In this document: in pieces, positions 55,191 to 64,000 of the stretch
Position numbering within the stretch: position 1 is the stretch's first letter
How the letters are laid out: the number at the start of each line of letters is the position of its first letter
Origin: Onchocerca lupi
Lineage: Eukaryota; Nematoda; Chromadorea; Rhabditida; Onchocercidae
Direction of reading: 5' to 3'
NCBI GenBank assembly: GCA_028564675.1
Contig: JAOVVO010000314.1
Location: 1 to 64,000 of the forward strand
Length of the DNA: 64,000 bases
Notes under the pieces: model-generated
Told to the model about the DNA's origin: nothing
Seen by the model: the letters and a program-made list of their open reading frames with translations, nothing else
Databases searched by the model: none
Made by a program: the position numbers and the translations under genes

Positions 55191-56765
55191 AACAATTCTC
55201 CTAACCTTTCTTGAATGCGCCTTTTTTTTTGTTTTTCTTTTTTACAAAATAGGCACTATTTACTAGTAATTATGACTGGTCGCCTTTTAGTCCTTTTTTC
55301 TTTTTCTTTTTTTCCCTTTTTTTTTTTCAGATGATGAAATTTCTACAACTTATAAATAAGAATTTTGTCACTTCGATGAAATAAATGCTTTTTTTTTGTT
55401 ACTTTGATGATATCTGCTTCGCTAATATCACTAAAAAAAAATAAGAGCAAATATTAGATCAAAAATGATGGTTAAAAAGAATTTTCTTATCATAGCACAT
55501 AATATATTGTAGTAATTATATGGGAAAAAAAAAGAAAAAAACTGCTTGCTAAAATAATTTCTCTAGTAATCACTATCATCCGATTATTTCATTCTTTGAT
55601 ATTTCGTTTGAATTATTGAATAGCAGTTTTTTTCTTAATGACTTCAATCTAACGGATTTAATAATTTGTTCATTTTTGCTTGTTTTTGATATTTGTTATA
55701 TTGGTATAAATAGCTTTTCATCATGCTTATCACATCCAATCACTCATCATTATCTTATATTTGATTCTTTTTTCACATTATTATAGCTAGCAAAAACGCT
55801 AGTTTCTGCAAACCTGTTATTTATAGCTATCAGAAACACTAATTTACATTGCAGAGTCAATAGATTCAATTTGTGCATTCAGATTCTTGGCATAAATCTA
55901 GCAAATACATTAAAGTCAAACCATAAATCTAGCAGATATATTGAGATTAGGTTTAAGAAAATTTTCATGGATATAACTAAAACGAGCATTCAAATGCAAA
56001 AATCATTATGGTATAAAAGAATAATCATATTTAAGGCACTAGCTAAATAAATCAGATTATTTTATCATTATAGAGATCTCTGTTATCAATTATCAACTTG
56101 TTATCAATATAAATCATTACAAATACATACCACAAAGCATGAAATCCATAATTTGATGCTTGTTTCTATACTTTCTCAAGCTTCTGCTATTTCTTCTCTA
56201 CCTTTTTAAATTCTCAACCTTCTATTTCTTCAAAATTTCCTCCAAATTTCGTAGTATAGAGATAATTCTTCAAAAAAAAAAGAAGAAAAAAAAACATGAA
56301 TTTTTGATAATCCGATGAAAATAATGAAAAAAAAAAATTTTAAATGTTAGATAAGTAATTGATAGATTAAGATGATAATGATACAAAAACAACGATAATT
56401 GATGAAAAATGTTGAGTCATTAAAATATATAATCTATAATAATAATATTGTTAAAATTGGATGATCAAAATATAGCAATATCTAGACAAAATTAATGATA
56501 AAATAGTCGTTCGATGGATTGTAGCTGATGAATTTCCATTACGTTTGGTATAAACATTATTTCAACTTGCCTTTTAGAATGCTAAAAGTGTCTTATCTCT
56601 TTTTTTTTTTTTTTTTTTTTGACGAAATTATGTATAAAAATAAAGTATTCTGTCACTCATATTTTTCTTACTAAATGAAGTTAGCATTGAAATGATACGC
56701 AATATCGATTGTTTGCACAGAACATTATGCAAAAATCATATTTAATAATATTTCAATGTTTTCTT
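55191..56765. other. Intergenic between convergent GPCR and cyanase genes
   Basis: Should contain the 3' UTRs of both flanking genes. A plus-strand AATAAA lies at about 55380-55385, roughly 190 bases past the GPCR stop. The rest is AT-rich with pyrimidine runs (55220-55330) and a T run near 56601-56620. No gene seen. Confidence 0.5.
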
Positions 56766-56825
56766 GCTTAGAAATTTTAATAAAGCAACAAATTGTCCAA
56801 TGATACAAGTGACATTTGGTCACCT
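56766..56825 (-). pseudogene. Decayed tandem copy of the cyanase 3' end
   Basis: This 60-base block repeats, with about a quarter of positions changed, the last coding bases, stop codon and next few bases of cyanase (56831-56890), offset by 65 bases. The shared words include GGTCACC, ATACAAGTGACA and CTTAGAAAT (plus strand). It lies past the real stop codon, so it is not translated in the normal mRNA and probably sits in the 3' UTR. Confidence 0.8.
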
Positions 56826-56832
56826 TTTCTGC

Positions 56833-58075
56833 TTAGAAATCTTTATAAGGCAAGAACTTGCCCGATAATACAAGTGACACTCGGTCACCTCCTTCATTTT
56901 TTTCACGCGCAACGGTTAGATTAAAATCAATTGCACTCATTATACCATCACCAAATTCTTCCACAATTAGCTCTTTGATCGTTGGTCCATATACTGCCAT
57001 GATCTTAATATGTCACTAGAATTCAATTTTATCATATGATAATTTAATTTCTCCAACGTTACAAAATTCTTTTACTTCTGTTAGCATCCAGAAAGCTTCA
57101 GTCCAAGTTTTTTACAATTTTGATATAAAGACGATTCGTTAGATGCCTTCAGTACAATAATTAAATTTCGCACAAATCAACAACAGTGTAGATGACATTT
57201 TCTCTCTCATTTTCAATTTCTTCTAGCAGTAAAAAACATGGATGGAAAAAATTTTTTCGAAATAAATTTATGGATAAATAAGTAAATATATTTTGATAGC
57301 AAAGATATGAATAACCTCATGTAATCGATAAAGAACTGGATCAGCGGGAATTCCTGGTGCACCTTTTTGAGGTACTGTTTGAAGCCATGAGAGAGCACTT
57401 TCCGGTAAATCAAATATTTCAGCAACTTTTTCCGCTTGTTGCTTTGACATGGCCATTTGACCTAAGCATGCTGCAGTTGTCCATTCTTTGCTTTTACCAA
57501 TTTTCGCCGCTACTGATTTCCATGTAATTCCATTTTGGACTTTTGCAGACAAAATGTAATTTGTAACTTCTTGTCGAGATTTCATTGTTCCAACAGGTAA
57601 AATTCTGAAAAATATGACTCTTATAAAAAACAAGGAAAAAAATTTTCTAAACTGAAGTTTACGCTCAAGATTGTACCGATTTTGAATCGTGCTTATCAAA
57701 AATTGCATCACTATTTAGAAATTCTTAAATTCAATTACTAATTAAAACTTTGCCATTTCTGTGTTATTTGATTCGAAATTCTCGATATTGATTTGAAAAA
57801 TGGATTTTTAGATAAAGGTCACTTATGTTAACATAATCGCTTCAAAAAAAAAAAAAACAGAGTAAATAAATACTTTTACACAATTCTAATAAAAATAAGT
57901 GTTTGAATAAACTATTATTTTTAAACAAATATCATCAAAAAAGGCGAAAAAATTAATTCAAGAAACGGAATATAGAAAAGTGATATATGAAATATTATCT
58001 AGTAAATAAACAACTCTACTGAAATCAAAATAGTTACCCGGATCCTTCGAGAACATTTGCAATGCTTCGTCTCAT
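56833..58075 (-). CDS. cynS: Cyanase (cyanate hydratase / cyanate lyase)
   Basis: Three exons (58075-58038, 57604-57316, 57003-56833) join in phase to 165 residues; E. coli cyanase has 156. The family reaction converts cyanate and bicarbonate to ammonia and carbon dioxide via carbamate, in a decamer. The N-terminal helical domain runs to about 90 (SKEWTTAACLGQM, then LPES). The catalytic domain has DPVLYRLHE, VYGPTIKELIVEEFGDGIMSAIDF and the closing SGKFLPYKDF. The three known catalytic residues are present: R106, E109 and S132. The N-terminus (MRRSIANVLEGS) is short and basic; whether it targets an organelle is unclear. The last exon uses an AAG acceptor. Two introns show that it is a resident nuclear gene and not bacterial contamination. 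Cyanases are patchy in animals, so ancient horizontal transfer is a reasonable inference. Confidence 0.94.
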
Positions 58076-59699
58076 TCTTCCACCAAACGTTTATGTGAAA
58101 TTTTCTAAAAAAAACCAATAAACAAAGTAAGATGATGAGAGAGAGTAAATAAAATTTTTCAAATGAGTCATTTATGAGGTGGATTGGAAAAAATTTGAAA
58201 GGAAGGAATTTTTGTGTAAAGTAAAAGCGAAAAGTGAAGGCGAGAAGCTGTGCTGATTGAAAACAAACGTTTATATGAGACTTTTTTTAATTGGAAATTT
58301 TGAAACGACGAAGTTAATGATACTGCAACAACTGATATATTGATATTGACAATGATATATATTAATGACAACAAACAATACGAAGTTATTGATGTTATTA
58401 TTAGCGATCGAACTGGCAGCAGCAACAAGCTATAATCGATTACTTTATACTGACTTAGTTTTTTAAAAAAAAGAAACATTTTATTTTTCAAAAAAAAAAA
58501 AAAAAAAAGGGAAGAACATTATTAATCATTTAATAGCATAATGAAAAAAATAGTTCTGCTTTAATCAGTTAATCTTATGCTGTTTTCATTTCAAAAGAGT
58601 ACTGAAAAAAGCGATCAAAACAGTCATTACTTAGAGATTTGCAAGTAATGGATTCCATGCATAACTGAAAAATTGCCTCTTACGAATGAAGAAATAAATT
58701 TCACTTTTTTTTTTTTCAAATAACAAATGAATTTCAAAGAACAAAACTATTTATTTATATCATATCATTGAGAAAAAAATCGAAATTACTTTTCTTAAAT
58801 ACTGAAGCTTAAATTTATCATTGACAAAGAAAAAAAACAACCATTTCAAGATTTCTCATTATGCAGGTTTTGTTGCATGTATGTATAAAATCAATAGATG
58901 AAAAGTCAATAAGCAATATTTATCCTATTCAAAGGATAGTAATTGCATCATTAAAAATTGAAATAATGAAGTATTCAGCAAATGATGAAGGTATGTTTTA
59001 TTAATTGAAGGTAACCTTTTTGGAAGTTCAAAATTTCGTAAATTCATTCGGACACGGCAAATTGCTAAATTTGATAAACATTTTGCAATGAATTCATACA
59101 GCCAGCATACTACAAAAACTTCATCATTTAATTGCTGATCGACTACTTCCTAAAATTTTTTTGAACAAATGCAAAAAAACTTTCTATTAACCCATTTTTG
59201 TAGACATTTGCTGTAAGGATAGATGGGACGGTAAGATATAATTAGATGCATCAAATTTTTACTCTGTCTAGGTAATAATATCACGGTCAAGTATTGCTCA
59301 ATTATTATTTCCCGACTTTTGAATTTTCAATAAAATGCTGCCAAATGTTTCGCTTTTTTGTTATCGCTTTAGCAATCATCAAATTCCACTAATCTTTCTG
59401 ACTTTTTTTCAGAAAATCGGACCTTATTGATTTTCATGTTTTGACAAAATTTTGTTTCAGTTTACAAAAAATTAATTTTTAGATTCAAATGTAAAACAAC
59501 TGAACGGCTGATGAATGACAGATAATCAATTAAATAAAAGCAAACAAAAGTGGACAAAATTTTCTCAATAAATTAAAATTTTTTTAAATATCAAACTGAT
59601 TTTGTTTTTTGATTTTATAATTGCACACAACAATAAGTTTTGACCCCCGCCCTTACAGATATTCATGTATTTGTGTGCGATAAAACAAAACTTCGAATT

Positions 59700-59785
59700 T
59701 ATTGCATGTACGTTTGCATGTGTATGTTATGTACGTGTATGTGTACGTATGTCTGTATGTATGTGTGTGCCTGTCCGTCTGTCAG
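59700..59785. repeat. GT/ATGT-rich imperfect microsatellite
   Basis: Imperfect tandem GTATGT/GTACGT/CTGT words. The plus-strand open frame across it encodes Cys, Met, Tyr and Val runs and is an artefact of the repeat. Confidence 0.85.
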
Positions 59786-60810
59786 TTATGTCACATTGAT
59801 AGTTATTAATGATAAAATGATATCTATCAAAATTTTAAAAACTAAATAAGAAGACTACAGAAAAAAAAAGTAGATATCAATTTATTTCAACCATCAAATG
59901 TTTTCATTCCAACTTATTTTGAATGAAAAACTATCGCAATATTTCTTCAATGCTAGATTTTCATCACTTTTCTTCATAATATTGGATGGGATAAATTTGG
60001 AATAAGCAAAATTCTAAATCTAAAATGCAAGAATTCAAGCATCCAGGAAATAACTGCTAACACTGCAATCCGGAAATGTTATCCAGAAATGCAAAATTCA
60101 ATCAATAATTTCTGACCTCATTTCAACTGCTTATTTGAGATGCTTAGTTTTTTCATATTGGCACTTTGCGGTATGTGGCATCTTTGTAGTGGATGAGCTG
60201 GAACCTTCGCAATCCCTAGCGCTAGCATACCTCTAGATAAGCTAGTCTATTGGATGTAATATTGCTCGATAGCAGTGAATCGGGGTCTACCTTGCATCTT
60301 TCATGGTTGTACGATGACCTTTCTTCCTTCCCCTTCTCTCAGATGACACTGATGACACTTCCTTATGAACCCTTTCACACTCGCTCATCATTGATGTTTG
60401 AAATTTTTGTAGAGGTCATTATATCGATGAATGTTACCTTTAGGTATATATCTTTGTTTCGTCATCTTCCAGTTTTTCGTTATCATTTAAACGCATGCAG
60501 ACTTGAATAGGGTAACACGTGAGCTACGCAAAAAATGAACGTGTTGTAGCGTTCGTAAACGTGTGATTGATTGACACCGTATAACATCGCATCATATTTA
60601 GTTATAAGTTATTGATGTTTGCAGTCGTAATGAAGCAGTTATATTTAATAAAGTGAATGATTGGAGGAATTGTGAGACAAAATGTCTTCAACATATTCTC
60701 CAACTTTCAATGAGTATGACGTATCGCTTGCTTGAATAAAGAGTAGAGATTGAATGTGTGCTTATACGCCAAAGTTAACTGATGATATGCACTGTGCGGA
60801 ACTGATAATA

Positions 60811-60855
60811 TTGCATTATTTGAAAAATTTAATTGATGATATTGCATTATTTGAC
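60811..60855. repeat. Direct repeat upstream of the calumenin gene
   Basis: ATATTGCATTATTTGA occurs twice about 28 bases apart, with a weaker TATGCATTAT copy soon after. It lies about 550-600 bases upstream of the calumenin start, so a regulatory role is possible but unproven. Confidence 0.65.
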
Positions 60856-61407
60856 TCTTATGTTATGCTTATTATGCATTATCGTAATAAACAAAAAGTC
60901 GTCGGTACGCATTAAGTAGTTACTATGTTATGTTACACGTAGAATGTGCTTACAGTTGTAATATGTATATGCACAGTTTCCGGTGAGTTGGACTATTTTA
61001 ACTACATTTATTTTCAGATTCAATTTAATATGCATTAATGTTTATATAAGTATTATTTGCTTACTTGATTTATCATTACTACGTAGAGAAATCGTTCACT
61101 GCAGAACCGTCTTTTTCGAAAAAGGTTATTTCAATTTGTTTTCCGAAATTAATGCCTCTATGTAAATATTAATGTTGGTTTGATATTATCATGAGTGTGC
61201 AATGAAGCGAGTGACATAGTTTTCTGTAAGTGATCGAACTGAAGCTCTATTCATTTTCAATGAAATGTGACTACATTTTCAGTATAGTCATTTTCGGCGT
61301 CTTATCGTCACTTTATTTCAGAACATTACCGGTTTATCACTAATAGTTTACTCGTCGAAGAAAATCAAATTTATTAATTTTTCGTCCCTCTATTTTAATC
61401 GCTCAAC

Positions 61408-63691
61408 ATGCATGTATGGTTTGCGTTTGTTGCGCTTTTTGTATTTACAAAAGCGGAGCAAGTCGATCCGCTCACTGATAAGGATCATTTCAAGGTTTTT
61501 CTTCCAGTTATGTTGTTTGTATACTCGCAGTTTCCGAAATTTAAGTTACGCCTGAGCTGGTGTCATTTCATTTTTTTTTTTTTTTTTTTTTTTTTGATTT
61601 GATATTCCTCGAAGACATTTTAATTTTAAGGCTGGCGGACATAACAGCAGATTTGACCATGAAGCCTTTCTCGGTAAAGACACTGCAGAATCAAAAGACG
61701 TCGTAAGCAAAGAACGTCTTGCGTAAGTATTTGATGGCCATTATTATCCCAGAAATTAAGTTTTAAAGATTTCTTGTAATGCACCGCAAAGTGCAGGTGT
61801 TCGCTGAACATTTTCTAGCGGAATACGACGCTATTTGTATGACATTTACTTTGATCTGGTCAGACTGCCAATAATTTGTTTGTGTAGGAATTCCGTAGTT
61901 TATATGTAATTGCGTATTTATAACATGTTGTAGACATCAAATAGCAAATTAAGCAGTGTCTAAAGCTACTAACAAATTCATGTAGCAAATGGAAATCCAA
62001 TTCTTGAAATATGTTTTTCTTAAATTATTGCAGCAAATTTATGTTTAACATCAAGTTTTACAAACTTTAGCAAGTGGTGATGATGAGTTTGAATCAAGCT
62101 GAAGTTTTCAGAAAGTTAGTTGCGAAAATGGACGTAAATGGTGATGGCTTCTTGGAGGAAACTGAGCTAAAGGATCACATTGATTTTATGCAAAAACGAT
62201 ATGTTAATAATGATGTTGACCGAACATGGAAAAATTATAATGCGGAAAAAATTAAGGATGGGAAAATCTCATGGAAAGATTACGTGTGAGTTGATGCTAG
62301 TCGTTTTCAGGATGCCTTCTCTTATTAGTTAGTTAGTGCTAAATAGAATAAAATACTGAGATTTCAGAGAAATGGTTTATGGAACAGTGGGTGAAGGACA
62401 AGAGCTGAGTCCTGAATATCAAAAGATGATGGCACGTGATGAAAAAAGGTGGAAAAAGGCTGATTATGATTTGGATGAAATGATGGATCGAACTGAATAT
62501 GGTTGTTTTATGCATCCTGAGGATTGCGACCACATGCGCGATATTGTTGTCCAGGTGATTAGAGAGTAGCGAAACAGAATGTAAGATCAAATATTTTTTG
62601 CAAATGATGAAATGTACAAGAAATATCAGTGTGAGAGTTATTCAGATTATATCATTCTTGGAATGCTTTATTAACCCAAAAATATGTCGAGATATTTCAA
62701 ATTTTGTTATTTTTAGGAGACACTCGAAGACATTGATAAAAACAAAGATGGATATGTAGATCTTGATGAATATATCGGTAAGTCCTTCACCATTCATGCG
62801 TAATGTTCATAGAAATAGCGGAATATGAAAAAATGATTTCTTCTTGGAACTTTTTTTCATACAAAGCTTCTTATAACTTTTTTTCATACAAAGTTAATTT
62901 TTTAGTGAGAGATAACTGTTTTCACAGCTTAGAGTCAAAAAATTATCTCTGCGTCACATTTGCTTGACTTTGTAAAGAGAGTAAAATGTTAATTTTTATC
63001 CTTACAGGTGACATGTACAGGCCGGAAGACTACCCAGAATTAAATGGCAAAGAACCGGAATGGGTTGCAAGTGAACGGGAAATGTTCAAGGAGCATAGGG
63101 ACAAAAACGGTGACGGCAAACTAGATCAAGTATTATTAAAAACTATTCTCTTAAATTAGGAGCTTTGCATTATTTCCTCTCCGCATAATCAGGCATTGTT
63201 TTGCTACCTACATTTTAGGATGAAATGAGAGACTGGATAATGCCTATAGGTTTCGATCATGCTGATGCAGAAGCAAAACACTTAATTGGTATCGCTGATG
63301 AAGACAGAGTAAGTGCAGTATATGAGGTGTTATCCATTTATTTAATAATGTTTTCTCCTTTGAACACTATCCTTCCATTTCAACACTGTTTCGAGAATTA
63401 TGGAAATAAGATTGTAGTTCTACTCATCTTTCAAATGAAATAACTTATCACTTGACCAGATTAGATATTTGAAGGTGAAAGTTTTAGAATTAGTGAGATG
63501 CTTGGAATGGCTCATTAACTTTACAAGTGTCGGAATTCTCATTTCGAAGAACGCAGTCTTTGAGTCTGGCATTTTTGCAGGATGGAAAGCTATCTCTAAA
63601 GGAGATTCTGGATCATTATGATACATTCGTTGGGTCGCAAGCAACTGATTACGGTGAGCAACTAAATAAACATGATCCTGCGGAACTTTAA
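61408..63691 (+). CDS. calu-1: Calumenin/reticulocalbin-family EF-hand protein (CREC family)
   Basis: Eight exons join in phase to 307 residues, the usual family size: 61408-61494, 61631-61722, 62112-62285, 62368-62554, 62717-62777, 63008-63129, 63219-63308, 63581-63691. A signal peptide covers about 1-16, followed by the family motif HEAFLG and SKERLAKLV. Intact EF-hand loops begin at D67, D187, D232 and D268. The second is degenerate (IKDGKISWKDY), and the third has Glu where Gly is usual (YDLDEMMDRTEY). CREC proteins bind calcium weakly in the ER and secretory pathway and act as chaperone-like factors; in C. elegans calu-1 affects the cuticle. The C-terminus GSQATDYGEQLNKHDPAEL lacks a standard HDEF/HDEL retrieval signal. 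A GTGAGC donor-like site in the last exon (after TDY) could offer another end. Exon 3 was started at 62112, because earlier acceptors break the frame or the family alignment. Confidence 0.94.
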
Positions 63692-64000
63692 ATAGGTAAT
63701 GAATATAACGATCAGTCCGGGACGTCCACGTTTTTTCAAGTTTAAATAACTCTGTGACTGATGTTATTTGCTACAGTGCTCTTCTGCTTAACTTATATGT
63801 GAAGTTTCATATTCGATATACGCTGCAGTGACCTATAACAAGCTAATAAAATGCATCGAAATACATTTATGTAAGGCTTCTCGAAACCAAAAGAATTACA
63901 AGTGGAAAAATTATAAACATCTGGTCAATTTTCATCGTAATGTTCATAATACTCTTTGCTTGCTGTTTTGTTACTCAGTTTGAGCTACGTGATACTTTGT
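63692..64000. other. 3' flank of the calumenin gene
   Basis: Probably the 3' UTR and beyond. An AATAAA polyadenylation signal lies at 63845-63850, about 155 bases past the stop codon. No further gene is visible before the window ends. Confidence 0.5.
63845..63850 (+). terminator. Polyadenylation signal of the calumenin gene
   Basis: Canonical AATAAA hexamer about 155 bases downstream of the calumenin stop, a normal distance for a nematode 3' UTR. Other hexamers may be used instead. Confidence 0.4.

Larger units (their letters stand above)
58076..61407. other. Intergenic between divergent cyanase and calumenin genes
   Basis: AT-rich stretch that should carry both promoters. It has a GT/ATGT-rich simple tract at 59700-59785 and short direct repeats of ATTGCATTATTTGA near 60811-60855. 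A stretch at about 60170-60500 is less AT-rich. No exon or RNA gene that I can support. Confidence 0.5.

Noticed and set aside
59640..59849. Plus-strand frame rich in Cys, Met and Tyr
   Set aside because: It is produced by the GT/ATGT microsatellite.
60170..60260. Possible small RNA gene in a less AT-rich stretch
   Set aside because: No tRNA boxes, Sm site or stable cloverleaf was evident by eye.
62074..62111. Earlier start for calumenin exon 3
   Set aside because: Using the acceptor near 62070 breaks the frame from exon 2 or inserts residues absent from the family. The TTTTCAG acceptor at 62111 restores SKERLAKLVAKMD.

Overview
The window looks like nuclear DNA of a nematode, probably a parasitic (spirurid or filarial-like) species. 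It is AT-rich throughout. The genes are cut into short exons joined by GT..AG introns with T-rich acceptors, and the largest gene is a clear SAX-3/Robo with nematode-like exon and tail organisation. The species assignment is inference. No bacterial operon, CRISPR array or convincing RNA gene was seen. Exon models below were built by hand from reading frame, splice phase and family resemblance; no database was searched.

Layout, left to right. (1) A (AAT)n microsatellite, then a ten-exon biogenic-amine-type GPCR on the minus strand (572-5691) with a 168-bp foldback element in one intron. (2) A 4.6-kb stretch with no convincing gene. (3) A four-exon, four-helix TMEM128-like protein on the minus strand (10264-11375). 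(4) A 23-exon sax-3/Robo axon-guidance receptor on the minus strand (13007-34326). It has a signal peptide, five Ig domains, three fibronectin type III domains, one membrane helix and a cytoplasmic tail with conserved motifs. Its 8.7-kb intron holds a probable two-exon nested gene of unknown function (19861-20232).

(5) An 18-kb stretch without a confident gene (34327-52459), rich in microsatellites, tandem repeats and simple sequence. It probably includes upstream control sequence of sax-3. (6) A divergent rhodopsin-like, peptide-receptor-type GPCR on the plus strand (52460-55190). (7) A cyanase (cyanate hydratase) on the minus strand (56833-58075) with intact catalytic Arg, Glu and Ser, followed by a decayed tandem copy of its own last 60 bases. 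(8) A calumenin-family EF-hand protein of the secretory pathway on the plus strand (61408-63691).

The genes do not form one pathway. Three (amine receptor, Robo, peptide-type receptor) suggest neuronal or signalling roles. Calumenin and the TMEM128-like protein are secretory-pathway or membrane proteins, and cyanase is a metabolic enzyme that is rare in animals. The most notable points are the spliced cyanase with its duplicated 3' end, the possible nested gene inside sax-3, the foldback element, a cluster of TGCATG motifs (the Fox-1/RBFOX binding word) in an intron of the second GPCR, and repeated use of AAG 3' splice sites.
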